From Cellvibrionaceae bacterium 1162T.S.0a.05 (GTDB taxonomy: Bacteria; Pseudomonadota; Gammaproteobacteria; Pseudomonadales; Cellvibrionaceae): 64,000 nucleotides of DNA. Location: the NCBI GenBank assembly GCA_000964245.1, contig LANB01000001.1, positions 847,501 through 911,500 on the forward strand, given 5' to 3'. Made by a program: the position numbers and the translations under genes. The notes below the pieces were generated by a model. The model searched no databases and was not told where the DNA came from. It was given only the letters and a program-made list of their open reading frames with translations. Each line of letters begins with the position of its first letter. Within the stretch, counting starts at the first letter, position 1. Below, piece after piece: positions 20,301 to 28,618 of this stretch.

Positions 20301-21185
20301 ATCAGTCGCAACTTCAAGTTCTTCGTGTTCTTTTATCCACAAAGCTCTCGCGAGACATATAAGTTGCGGAAAGTAAAAACACAGCGCAGCGCCACCAATG
20401 TTTGACAAGTCAACGAGCTGCCAGAACTCAGAGAAATGATCGGGGAATGTAGTCAGTGCAGCAAAAGCAACTAACGCAGAAGTATATAAAACAATATTAA
20501 GACGCAAAAAATCAATATACAGCGCCAGCACTGACATTCCAAAAGCGATGTATATAAAGGGACGAGGGATAAGAAACAATATAAGCAACAATATACTGCA
20601 TCCAATCAGTATTTGCGCAACCAATGAAAACAGGTTTTTCTCAGATATCAGCTCTTCAAAATCCTTGAGATCCAACATTAAAGCGGGCAATAAGATCAAA
20701 GCCAGACCACTTGCCGATGAAAAATACCAATTAATCCATGCTTGAAAATACGGCAAGTTAAAATGCCAGGACAAGGCCACTGCACTCACAAAACTGAAGA
20801 CGGGTAGCACAAAAACCGCATAGGCTGCGGATATTTGAATTAAGTCAGCAACTGAATTGCGCTCGCGAATATCCGGTTTCACCCAATTAATAACGCTCAC
20901 CGCCAATACAATTTCAGATGCATTTAAAATACAGAGCAATAGGTTGCTAATTAACGATAAGCCCATTAACAGGTTTGCACTAAAAATCGCTGCAATACCC
21001 AATGATAAGTAATACCTGTATTTTTGGGGGTCAGTGCGTAAAAGTGCAGCGAAAATCGCCGCGCTGGGGAGAAAAAGAAGAGCAAAACTGTTGGTGCGCG
21101 TGATCGCTATTGACGCAATCGCTGCAACAAGAATGGCCAGGAAGAAACCTGGATATTTAACATTAGAAAAAGAGCGACTGTTCAC
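17337..21185 (-). CDS. Hybrid sensor histidine kinase: membrane sensor - PAS - PAS - HisKA - HATPase - REC - REC - Hpt
   Basis: 1282 residues. About eight helices at the N-terminus (1-310) form a MASE1-like integral-membrane sensor. Two PAS domains follow (about 320-440 and 450-570), then HisKA with the phosphorylated His596 in SHEIRTP, and an ATPase domain (GTGLGLSISYKLVELMGG). The first receiver-like domain (about 830-940) has lost its phosphoacceptor: the strand reads YDCLVLSWPG. A second, intact receiver has Asp1047 in LVLMDVQMPEMDG and SKPL. An Hpt domain carries His1220 in LHELRG. This is a full internal phosphorelay of the BarA/ArcB layout, needing an outside response regulator that is not encoded here. 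Confidence 0.93.
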   Translation of the reverse strand: MNSRSFSNVKYPGFFLAILVAAIASIAITRTNSFALLFLPSAAIFAALLRTDPQKYRYYLSLGIAAIFSANLLMGLSLISNLLLCILNASEIVLAVSVINWVKPDIRERNSVADLIQISAAYAVFVLPVFSFVSAVALSWHFNLPYFQAWINWYFSSASGLALILLPALMLDLKDFEELISEKNLFSLVAQILIGCSILLLILFLIPRPFIYIAFGMSVLALYIDFLRLNIVLYTSALVAFAALTTFPDHFSEFWQLVDLSNIGGAALCFYFPQLICLARALWIKEHEELEVATDKLHIFSGQIEAILEASHNFAIVACDTEGVINYFNKGAEKLFQYSRDELVGKKSPNILFSKEDAKAFANQISERLNDTQCGIVYIDQAQLGPSYSREWQCVRKGGTKIAIRLSVSKIVSSEGKVNGYVGISADVRMEFATRNALNETLDRLSDQADQVNTLFEQAPDALMLVNQFGKIEKANQQAHLMFAYPKGALIGLSIESLVPDKFKEVHVHHRETYGKAPASRSMLGNKQLEALRKDGVTFPVTVNLSPVWEGGQYSVIATVHDVSIQKEVEERLRNARTLAEEASLAKSNFLANMSHEIRTPLNAILSTAKFIGNTDLNAKQKNYVSTISKAGKNLLNTINDILDYSKIEAGRMEADYHDFSLGDVLDEVIDICVAAKNDKAVELALLIDDRINLSVLGDEQHLRQVLFNLMSNALKFTQEGSVVLQVSLEKALEQGSQKIKFCVTDTGIGIATHMQDEIFQAFAQSDVSISRKFGGTGLGLSISYKLVELMGGTLKLNSELGKGSEFYFSLNLKDAKNPLPVLNMEKDGGADKVKILLLDEGQWIKRSLESFIAPWGWKLVVVDETSEFCNLADEYDCLVLSWPGKAQALELLKPLEESGLRKQVVFIVNNDELEEAEAFSDEHNIALLLKPLLASNVYDVLGRVAGIPEGESRCSTRQDDDSENVEGKNYVSNTGSQEDQVLSESIEKNSLVGLRVLLAEDNDFNQLVARELLSDFEVQLTIVGNGKEALDTLAVAPDSFDLVLMDVQMPEMDGFTATRKIRELGLAIPIVAVTAGVTAKEKNLCLDAGMNDFLSKPLDFDCVEAVLKHWASKRLPQKDIKLEHNDSAETGSKNTNNTLDMPHKAELLETTEFINTEEVNKTEIFVPRTLERMVSHSEERKEKALELLENVMQRLQNGLADVYKLIETGDLDAAKKRLHELRGVIGNFGGLRMAQVMLEVERSLERLFSEDKIEIYNLLKAAHSQLSDSVESWRSQLNQAV

Positions 21186-21309
21186 TCCATGGCGCCCCTC
21201 TCATTATTAGCAGGCTGCGTTAAACACCTCCCTTAAGAATAGAACAGCGGGCGAACTTCTGCTTATCCCTGTCTTTGGCTACAGAAAAAATTTAAAAAAA
21301 TGGCCCCGT

Positions 21310-22707
21310 TCAGGTCTCGCATAATTTCAGGAGGTAATTCTGAACAGAGGTGGCGGCCAATCCATCCTTTAGCGCCTCAGGTTCAAATAAACCGCTCTCT
21401 GAACACAGGAATAGCGCACCATCATCGGGCACATCACACAATGCCCCATGCGACCCTTTCACAAGAGAGGCATCCAGCGGGATCACATCCAGCAAGGTAC
21501 GAAAACCGAGTTTTTTCTTGATTAACTTTCCAATAATACGGGCTTTCACCAGGGAAAGTTGCGGATCCAGAAAAAGCTCGACGGGGTCATAACCCGGCTT
21601 GCGGTGGATATCTACAGTACGGGAAAAATCGGGTGCTTTTGTGTCTTCCAGCCAATAGTAGTAGGAGAACCAGGCATCACTATGGCTTACCGCGATCAAA
21701 TCACCACTACGCTCATGCGCCAACCCGAAATGCGCTTTCTGATCTTCACCGATAACCAGTTCAACCTCGGGTAACTTTTCAAGCAGTTCTCGAACTTTGC
21801 CAAGTAGACTCTTGTCCTGAACATGCACATGGGCAAATTGATGGTCTGCTACCGCAAATACCTTACTCGCACCGGCATCCAACAATTCCAGCCCCAATTC
21901 ATTACGCACACTGAGCCAGCCCTGCTTTCTGATTTCCCGATTGATATGGCACACGCGTTTTACGGGGCTGATTCCGTATTCAGAGAGTACAACAACACGA
22001 AAATTTTCTGCAGCGGCATAGTCAAGAAGATGACCACACAGGGTATCGATTTCCTTTAACGCACTTGCCGCTTCCGCATGGTCAGGCCCGTATTTTTGCA
22101 GCGCGTAATCTAGATGAGGTAAATAGACGATGCCGAGATCGGCCTGCTTTTTTTCCAGCACGTGTATTGCGGCATCTGCGATCCATTTTGACGATTGTAT
22201 GTTGGCATTGGGGCCCCAAAAATTAAATAAAGGGAAAGTACCCAGCTGTGCATTCAGCTCCTCTCTTAGTGCGGATGGCGCCGTGTAAATATCAGGTAAC
22301 TTGCGCCCATCTGCCGGGTACATCGGCCTTACCGTTACAGATACATCGGCGGGGTTGTACATGTTGTACCAGCAAAATAAATTCGCACTGCAGGCCTCTG
22401 GAAAACGTTGGCGGTAAACGTCCCAAATCTGCGGGCTTTGAATCAGGTGATTGCTTTGATGCCAGAATTTTATTTCAGCCAGATCTTTGAAGTACCAGCC
22501 GTTGCCGACGATGCCATGGTCGCTCGGTGTTTTGCCCGTAAAATAACTCGCCTGAACCGAGCAGGTGACCGCAGGCAACATTGACTGTATATGCGTGGCA
22601 CTGCCTTGTAAGGCGAGTTTTTGTAAATTGGGTGCAAACTCGCCAAGATGCCTGGGGCTTAGACCCACGACATTGAGAACCAATAATTTATTAGGGGACG
22701 TATTCAT
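21310..22707 (-). CDS. eboF: EboF, alkaline phosphatase/nucleotide pyrophosphatase-superfamily protein
   Basis: 465 residues, last gene of the ebo operon, starting 20 bp after eboB. It belongs to the alkaline phosphatase/phosphodiesterase superfamily: VVGLSPRHLGE at the start, nucleophile region LPAVTCSVQASYFTGKTPSDHGIVGNGWYF and HRKPGYDPVELFLDP near the end. Two places that hold metal ligands in ordinary nucleotide pyrophosphatases differ: P-D-x2-G-H reads LDYALQ, and S-D-H-G reads SEYGI. From memory these changes are shared by EboF homologues. The substrate is unknown. The ebo locus is linked to handling or export of small secondary metabolites, such as the scytonemin monomer in cyanobacteria. 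Confidence 0.88.
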   Translation of the reverse strand: MNTSPNKLLVLNVVGLSPRHLGEFAPNLQKLALQGSATHIQSMLPAVTCSVQASYFTGKTPSDHGIVGNGWYFKDLAEIKFWHQSNHLIQSPQIWDVYRQRFPEACSANLFCWYNMYNPADVSVTVRPMYPADGRKLPDIYTAPSALREELNAQLGTFPLFNFWGPNANIQSSKWIADAAIHVLEKKQADLGIVYLPHLDYALQKYGPDHAEAASALKEIDTLCGHLLDYAAAENFRVVVLSEYGISPVKRVCHINREIRKQGWLSVRNELGLELLDAGASKVFAVADHQFAHVHVQDKSLLGKVRELLEKLPEVELVIGEDQKAHFGLAHERSGDLIAVSHSDAWFSYYYWLEDTKAPDFSRTVDIHRKPGYDPVELFLDPQLSLVKARIIGKLIKKKLGFRTLLDVIPLDASLVKGSHGALCDVPDDGALFLCSESGLFEPEALKDGLAATSVQNYLLKLCET

Positions 22708-22727
22708 TGAATCAGGAATGGTTTATT

Positions 22728-23606
22728 TTATTTATCAATTTTCGGGCTCTGGCCACGCAACACAGAATTTCCTTCAAATAAATCGCTTTGATCAATTTTT
22801 TGCCCCTGCCAATCACTCTCCTGGATTTGCCCACTTTGCGCATAAGCATCCAGGGCATTTTGATAGCACATTAGGTGAACGTCATCCTTACTGACCCCAC
22901 TGTCCAGCATCAGTTGCGCGGTCTTCGGAACGGACAGCGGGTCACTCACTCCCCAATCGGCACTGGAATCAATAAATATGCGTTCCGGTCCATATTTTTT
23001 TGCAATATTGACCATGCGCTCACTGCCCATTTTAGTTTGCGGATAGAGCGTAAAGGCTGTCCAGTAGCCGCGATCCTTTACCACATCGACGGTTGTTTCA
23101 TTGTTGTGATCGATAATAACTTGAGAGGGCTCCAGGCCATGCTCTTCACATATATCCATGGTGCGAATGGTGCCTTGCAGCTTGTCACGATGGGGCGTAT
23201 GCACCATGACTGGAAGTGAAAACTCCTTTGCTAATTCCAATTGCAGGCGCAAATATTTTTCTTCGAGTGCGGTTTGTTCGTCAAAGCCAATTTCACCCAC
23301 GGCGACCACGCGCTCCTTGGCAAGAAAAAGCGGCAACACTTCCATAACCGCTTCAGCCAAAGCTTCGTTGTTTGCTTCTTTTGAATTCAGCCCAATGGTG
23401 CAGTAATGCTGAATACCAAATTGCGAAGAGCGAAAGCGTTCCCAGCCAACAAGAGAAGCGAGGTAATCCTTATAACTCTCTGCAGAAGTTCGCGGCTGCC
23501 CCAGCCAGAAGGCTGGCTCGATAACGGCAACAACACCTGCTGCCGCCATCGCTTGATAATCATCGGTCGTACGGGCACTCATATGAATGTGAGGGTCGAT
23601 ATACAT
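22728..23606 (-). CDS. eboB: EboB, TatD-like metal-dependent hydrolase
   Basis: 292 residues from ATG 23606, with AAGGTGA a few bases upstream. It is a TIM-barrel amidohydrolase of the TatD type: MYIDPHIHMS (HxH metal ligands), VAVGEIGFDEQT, VMVHTPHRD, VIIDHNNE and IFIDSSADWG give the set of His, Glu and Asp ligands. It follows eboA by 52 bp and precedes eboF by 20 bp. TatD proteins are DNases, but the Ebo branch is thought to act on a metabolite; substrate unknown. Confidence 0.88.
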   Translation of the reverse strand: MYIDPHIHMSARTTDDYQAMAAAGVVAVIEPAFWLGQPRTSAESYKDYLASLVGWERFRSSQFGIQHYCTIGLNSKEANNEALAEAVMEVLPLFLAKERVVAVGEIGFDEQTALEEKYLRLQLELAKEFSLPVMVHTPHRDKLQGTIRTMDICEEHGLEPSQVIIDHNNETTVDVVKDRGYWTAFTLYPQTKMGSERMVNIAKKYGPERIFIDSSADWGVSDPLSVPKTAQLMLDSGVSKDDVHLMCYQNALDAYAQSGQIQESDWQGQKIDQSDLFEGNSVLRGQSPKIDK

Positions 23607-23658
23607 GTATCACCTTTTTAGAACTTTAGACTTTTGTCAGTCATGTTTATTTATCGTT

Positions 23659-24567
23659 TTATTCCGCCTGCGTCTCTTTCAATTGTGCCAGGCCTTTCCA
23701 CGAAAGTACCTTTACTTGCGAACAATATTTTTCTTGCAGTGCTTTCGCTCGCGCTTCGAAACGCGCATTTTCAAGTAAACTCAACACGATAGCAGCCCGT
23801 GAAACATCATCAAGCTTTTCAGCTTGCTGTTCAAGGTAAGCCAGATCCTCCGCCGTTTCTGCGCGCCACCCAATGCAGGCCCAAATATCCCAAGGGAGAT
23901 CGCGACTCGCGGCCTGCCGCTCCCAGACATAGTGCTTTAACATTTTAACAAGTTCGTCGTTATTACGGTCAGACAAACCGACAATGCTATGAATGGGCAC
24001 AGCGAGAAATGCGGCTTTTAATATAAGCTGATTCCAGCCTTCGTGATCGAAATAGCGACGAGCATAGTCGCTCTTATGCGCAACGGCACTGAACACACTC
24101 ACAATATTACTGCGCGCTGCTTCACGTGCTCGCTCAACAAAACGTTCCGGGCGAGGAAAAAAATTCAAGCCTTGTACCAGTAGAATTTGTTCGTTGACAT
24201 CCGCCGTACTAAACAGTTGGTTGATACAATCGGCGAACGCAGCTTCATCAATAATCCGGGAAAGCTCAAGCAGAAACAACAAGCGCGACAGGCGAAAAGC
24301 CGACCACCTCTCGAGTAAGCCGTAGGGTGCAATCTTCGCCAAATTATTTTTCAGTCTCTCACGCGCTTCATCATTTTGTATCGCGCTACTGGAAACCGCA
24401 GACTCTTGCGACACACCACGCGCGCACAAGGCAAACTGCAGGAAAATATTTTTTTGCGATGTGTCTGCCTGGACTTTATCCAGGGCATTTTTTAAACGCG
24501 CTTTCGCTTGATTATCACTATCAAGCAGACTACTTAGTGTGTTTATTAGCAATTCGATTTCAGACAT
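23659..24567 (-). CDS. eboA: EboA, helical protein of the ebo metabolite-traffic locus
   Basis: 302 residues from ATG 24567, one base after the eboC stop (TGATATG), so translation is coupled; the frame is open upstream only as overlap with eboC. The protein is all-helical (LLINTLSSLLD, FLQFALCARGVS, ERWSAFRLSRLLFLLEL, FDHEGWNQLILKAAFLAVPI), like HEAT/ARM-type repeats, with no catalytic motif. It matches EboA by size, composition and place between eboC and eboB. The function is unknown; a scaffold or adaptor is possible. Confidence 0.8.
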   Translation of the reverse strand: MSEIELLINTLSSLLDSDNQAKARLKNALDKVQADTSQKNIFLQFALCARGVSQESAVSSSAIQNDEARERLKNNLAKIAPYGLLERWSAFRLSRLLFLLELSRIIDEAAFADCINQLFSTADVNEQILLVQGLNFFPRPERFVERAREAARSNIVSVFSAVAHKSDYARRYFDHEGWNQLILKAAFLAVPIHSIVGLSDRNNDELVKMLKHYVWERQAASRDLPWDIWACIGWRAETAEDLAYLEQQAEKLDDVSRAAIVLSLLENARFEARAKALQEKYCSQVKVLSWKGLAQLKETQAE

Positions 24568-24568
24568 A

Positions 24569-25435
24569 TCACGTCGCTGGAATAAATTTCTGAAAAACAA
24601 GACACAATACAAAACCCACAATTGCCCACCAAGCCAGTGTTAAATGCCCAACTGCGGCAATTAGCGCTGCATCAACCAGGCATATCCCTGCAAGCAGGGC
24701 CGCTACGGCTTGGCCAATAGCGCCCGGCTTTGCCGCGAAAACTTTATGGACTGCACGCATAATCCAGGCGAGGAGAAACATACTCAGCAAAAAACTCGAG
24801 GTTTTCTCATAACCCAAATAAAAACTATACGCCACCGGTGACAACAATAACACTAAGGGAATTGCCGAGCTGAGGCGGTTGTCATGTTCAGCGCGAGCCA
24901 GTGCAGTAATTCCTGCAATGTACAACATTAGCGCGATACCCGCGATAGACACCTCAAGTGGCAGTGCGAGCCCCACCAGGCAGATACCAACCGTGAGATA
25001 GACAAGTAGACGGCAGGCCCCCATCAATAGCGGCGCAATAAGCGGCCAGGATTTATGCTTCCAGTCATAGAGACAGATAAAAGCAAATAAGACAAGCGAC
25101 ACAAACAACCCGGAAAGTTTGAATGTCGCCGAAGCAAGGATCAACATCAAAGCCAGACACAGAAAAATCAGGGCAAAGAGTAATACCTGAGTTTTCGTGC
25201 ATTGTCCGGCGGGCAAAGGACGCCCCGGATTGTGTTGTGCGTCCCACTCCGCGTCGAAATAATCATTCAAATACATGCCAGAAACGTAAAACAAACTCAT
25301 CGCCAACATAAGGAACCCGAGCTGCACCGCGCCACCAAGGGGCAGAGCACACAGCACCGCGGCGGTAAGTACATTGGTCCATACCGTGGGCAAATTAGAG
25401 ACCCTGCCCAGCACAAACGCGGTACGCAAGTTCAT
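24569..25435 (-). CDS. eboC: EboC, UbiA-family prenyltransferase-like membrane protein
   Basis: 288 residues with about eight to nine helices. The first aspartate-rich motif of UbiA enzymes is present as NDYFDAEWD near residue 57, and the second is reduced to LYDWKHKS-type residues near 125. GRVSNLPTVWTNVL at the start is typical. UbiA proteins join prenyl chains to aromatic acceptors in the membrane; in the ebo locus it may prenylate or bind the transported metabolite. The start codon overlaps the eboE stop (TAATG), and eboA starts one base after its stop. Confidence 0.88.
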   Translation of the reverse strand: MNLRTAFVLGRVSNLPTVWTNVLTAAVLCALPLGGAVQLGFLMLAMSLFYVSGMYLNDYFDAEWDAQHNPGRPLPAGQCTKTQVLLFALIFLCLALMLILASATFKLSGLFVSLVLFAFICLYDWKHKSWPLIAPLLMGACRLLVYLTVGICLVGLALPLEVSIAGIALMLYIAGITALARAEHDNRLSSAIPLVLLLSPVAYSFYLGYEKTSSFLLSMFLLAWIMRAVHKVFAAKPGAIGQAVAALLAGICLVDAALIAAVGHLTLAWWAIVGFVLCLVFQKFIPAT

Positions 25436-26691
25436 TACAAACGCTCCTTCACCCAGAGAACTTCGCCGGCAATCGCTTGTTCAACAGAGCTTGCTCGCGC
25501 ACCCTGTGGCAAAACATCAAAGGTATAGGTTTCAACTTCCAAATGCGTGCTGTACTGTTCTTTTTTCTGAGCGGCTAAAAATGTAAGCAATTCCTGTTGC
25601 GTACTTTCAATCAAACCAAGTTGTTCCACAAAAACGGGCACATGAAAATGACTGCGCAAAATGCGCTGCTTTTCTTGCTGAGTATTTGCATCACTAAGCG
25701 TAGTGTTCATATGCGCGACCGCTTCTATGGCTTCCGGCAAATCGAGGAAGAACTGGTGGTGGCGACCAGTGAATAAAGTACTTTGATGCAGATATTGATT
25801 TTCTGCAAAGGGAGCAAGGGCCTCAAGTTTCGCATCGTTGGGCGCACTCACTTGTAAGGCCGTTGTCAATTGCAGTTTGGGCAGGCTGATATCAGCGGCA
25901 CGCATTTGCTCTGCAAACTCAACAGCATCTTCAAACATGACGGCTGCATGGCAAGTATCAAGGCAAATACCCAGATAACGTTTAATCGTTTCCTGCGAAC
26001 ACAAGTGCGGCTCAAGGCCCTGATTCGCGAGGTAGGCTTTCGCCTCGTTTGAATAAACGTAATCCTTAAAGAATGCGAGTGTACCTCTAGCATCTTCGAG
26101 GTAACAGGAAGGTTCCGGTTCAAGTGCAAGCTGAATCCATTTACCCGTGTTTTGCTCAAGCTCCCAGGCAAAACTGACCCAGGCCATCAGGTTTTGTAAC
26201 GCGGCCTGACGCGCGGCTTCTTCGGCAAACAGGCGCTTGAATCCGACTGGCACCGTCGAAATCGAACCGCGCTGACTTTCAACCCCTTGCCCCAATTTTT
26301 CCTGAGCGCGCAACAGCTCTGCCAGAATCACAGCAAGTTGGCGTGTATACACTAACCGTTCAGTGGCTCCCCAATGAGGAAGATAGACATTTTCCTTAAT
26401 GGCTTCACCATGAAAGGTGCCGTAGGGGAAACCATTCAACGTAAAAACGTAAAGCGCTTCTTCGGTTAGCCAGCGACAGAAGCTTTCGAGTTCAGCCGGT
26501 TTTTGAGTAAGCGCAGAAGCTGCTTCAGCAGACAGCCGCAAACCCACACCAAAAGGTTCATTCGCAGATACGCGGTTTTTAACTTCGGGTAAATAACGTT
26601 TTAAAGACGCGAAGCACTGACGCCAACTTTCACCGGGATGAATATTCGTGCAGTAACTCAGATGACAGGCGGGCGAAGCGGGAATTTTCAT
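25435..26691 (-). CDS. eboE: EboE, TIM-barrel sugar isomerase-like protein
   Basis: 418 residues. Xylose isomerase-like TIM barrel: LSYCTNIHPGESW at the start, FTLNGFPYGTFHG, LALEPEPSCYLED and GICLDTCHAAVMFED carry the Glu, His and Asp ligands expected of such barrels. This set is diagnostic of EboE. It starts 36 bp after eboD and its stop overlaps the eboC start. The reaction is unknown; an isomerase or epimerase acting on a sugar-like cyclic intermediate made by EboD is plausible. Confidence 0.88.
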   Translation of the reverse strand: MKIPASPACHLSYCTNIHPGESWRQCFASLKRYLPEVKNRVSANEPFGVGLRLSAEAASALTQKPAELESFCRWLTEEALYVFTLNGFPYGTFHGEAIKENVYLPHWGATERLVYTRQLAVILAELLRAQEKLGQGVESQRGSISTVPVGFKRLFAEEAARQAALQNLMAWVSFAWELEQNTGKWIQLALEPEPSCYLEDARGTLAFFKDYVYSNEAKAYLANQGLEPHLCSQETIKRYLGICLDTCHAAVMFEDAVEFAEQMRAADISLPKLQLTTALQVSAPNDAKLEALAPFAENQYLHQSTLFTGRHHQFFLDLPEAIEAVAHMNTTLSDANTQQEKQRILRSHFHVPVFVEQLGLIESTQQELLTFLAAQKKEQYSTHLEVETYTFDVLPQGARASSVEQAIAGEVLWVKERL

Positions 26692-26727
26692 AAACCTGTG
26701 CGGAACCTCTGTAAAATAGCCTAATTT

Positions 26728-28539
26728 TCAGAATTTCCTTAATTTTTCTCGCGCGCGCAACAACGCTGCCGTTTCTATTTGATTGACTTCGAGCGTAGTA
26801 CCGATACCGGTCAACAAGGTTATACAGAGTTCACCGCCCAAATGTTGACGAAACTCCTCCAACCCAAGCACCAAAGCACTTTCACCCGCTTCATTCTCCC
26901 AGCATAGTGCTGGATGCCAAACATTGAAACCCAAAGCGCTGATAAGCTCAATCACTTTCTCAGAGACATCCTCGGTACATAAACCAACTTCAGCAGCGTA
27001 GAGTGCATCAAGCGCCATTCCGATAGCCACCGCTTCACCGTGCGATAGTTCATGTTTCGTCAGTGCTTCCAGTTTATGCGCAGCCCAATGACCGTAATCC
27101 AATGGACGGGCACTGCCCTGCTCGAAGGGATCACCACCGTTACATATTTGATTGAGATGCAGTTCCGCACAACGCTGAATGAGGTAGCGCGCAGCTTTTT
27201 CATCACGGCGGTTCAAAGCGTCAATATTTTTTTCTATCCAATAAAAAAACTGCCCATCCCGAATGAGGGCAACTTTAATCGCTTCAGCAAAGCCGGAACG
27301 GTAATCACGCTTCGAAAGCGTTTGTAAAAAATCGAGGTCATTGATGATGGCAGTAGGAACTGCGAAGCTACCGTAAAGGTTTTTTATGCCCATCGCATTA
27401 ATACCGTTCTTGACGCCCACGCCGGCATCGTTTTGCGCCAACACAGTCGTCGGCATGCGAACAAGACGAATACCGCGATGGAAGGTTGCCGCTGCATAGC
27501 CGACTGCATCCAGCACACCGCCACCGCCTATGGCAACCACGTAGCTTTGTCTGTCTAACGCAACGTCGAGCATATTTTGATACATGGCTTCTATTTGCGT
27601 CTGGGACTTTGCCGCATCACCTCCGGGCACAACATGCAATTGATCACAGTAATGAATGTTGTGCGCTTGGCAATAACTCTGAATGGCTTGTTTTAGATTT
27701 GCGTTTGCATCCCAAACACATTGATCAATAAAAAATTGTGCTTTAACTTGCTTGTGCGGATTTGCACCAAGGGTTTGTGCAAAGCAGGGATTGTTTTCCT
27801 GAAAAACACCGTGACAAAAATGCAGTGGGTAGTGAAAACGCAGTGTGAATTCCGGGTTTAATGTATCCGGCAAGTTTTCACTCGTTGAACTGACCTTGCT
27901 TTTACTGGCAAACTTTTTCCAGGCAAACATAAGCGAAGCTGGCAGTGCAACACTGGCGAAAAAAGCCAAAACAAAAGACGCTTCCTGCACAGCCCATACA
28001 GCAATAAGCGTGTAAACCAGTGCAATACCGGCATTCGCCATCGCACACACAAGCAAAAAGCGCTTGAACGAAATTTTTAACCAACCCGCAGCGACAACAC
28101 TGACTTCTGCCATCACTGGTACAGCGCGAAAAAAGACCAGGGCCAGCAAGCCCCAACGATTGGCGTAATCGCGCGCAATGCGCCATTCTTTTTCGCTAAA
28201 AAATTGTTTTATGATTTTTCCTCGTGACACGGAACCAAGAAAGTACCCGAAGCAGCAAGCCGCGCACAAACCCAGCCAAACACACACAAAACCCAACCAA
28301 AAGCCGAGGGACAGTGCGGAACCCACCGCAATCACACTGGAAGGAATGGGCAACAGGATATCCGAGGTGAGCAAGGCAAGGCTCACAAAAAACACAGCGA
28401 TTTTATTGACACCCTCGGACAGAATCGACGCCACAAAGGCCTGCAAGGGCGCATCCAGAACAAAATGAAGACCAACAATTACGGCGAAAGCCGCCAGGAC
28501 TAATATGCCCCAATTTTTGAGGGCGAACATACGCTGCAT
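26728..28539 (-). CDS. eboD: EboD with N-terminal VTT/DedA-like membrane domain fused to a dehydroquinate synthase-like cyclase
   Basis: 603 residues, first gene of the operon. Residues 1-215 hold about five to six helices of the VTT/TVP38/DedA type (LLPIPSSVIAVGSALSLGFW, GYFLGSVSRGKII, ALVFFRAVPVMAEVSVVAAGW, whose FFRAVPV resembles the F/GRF.P motif). A 15-residue linker leads to a sugar phosphate cyclase domain (about 228-603): GGGGVLDAVGYAAATFHRG for NAD, PTTVLAQNDAGVGVKNGIN, and metal ligands in GFAEAIK, YGHWAAH and LSHGEAVAIGM. Ordinary EboD and AroB are about 350-400 residues, so the membrane half is extra. The frame is open through the junction. The cyclase probably makes a cyclitol or dehydroquinate-like compound; an AroB role is less likely in this operon. 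Confidence 0.85.
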   Translation of the reverse strand: MQRMFALKNWGILVLAAFAVIVGLHFVLDAPLQAFVASILSEGVNKIAVFFVSLALLTSDILLPIPSSVIAVGSALSLGFWLGFVCVWLGLCAACCFGYFLGSVSRGKIIKQFFSEKEWRIARDYANRWGLLALVFFRAVPVMAEVSVVAAGWLKISFKRFLLVCAMANAGIALVYTLIAVWAVQEASFVLAFFASVALPASLMFAWKKFASKSKVSSTSENLPDTLNPEFTLRFHYPLHFCHGVFQENNPCFAQTLGANPHKQVKAQFFIDQCVWDANANLKQAIQSYCQAHNIHYCDQLHVVPGGDAAKSQTQIEAMYQNMLDVALDRQSYVVAIGGGGVLDAVGYAAATFHRGIRLVRMPTTVLAQNDAGVGVKNGINAMGIKNLYGSFAVPTAIINDLDFLQTLSKRDYRSGFAEAIKVALIRDGQFFYWIEKNIDALNRRDEKAARYLIQRCAELHLNQICNGGDPFEQGSARPLDYGHWAAHKLEALTKHELSHGEAVAIGMALDALYAAEVGLCTEDVSEKVIELISALGFNVWHPALCWENEAGESALVLGLEEFRQHLGGELCITLLTGIGTTLEVNQIETAALLRAREKLRKF

Positions 28540-28618
28540 AGGGTACCTCTGTTTATTAATTATTATTTTAGTTTTGCTCTCGACGACTTGCTTAATTTAC
28601 TGAACTTGCCTTATTTAG

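Noticed and set aside
26700-26720. Recurring AACCTCTG words near 16724, 26703 and 28545 as a dispersed repeat
   Set aside because: Only seven to nine bases agree; those near 26703 and 28545 overlap ribosome-site complements, so chance and translation signals explain them.
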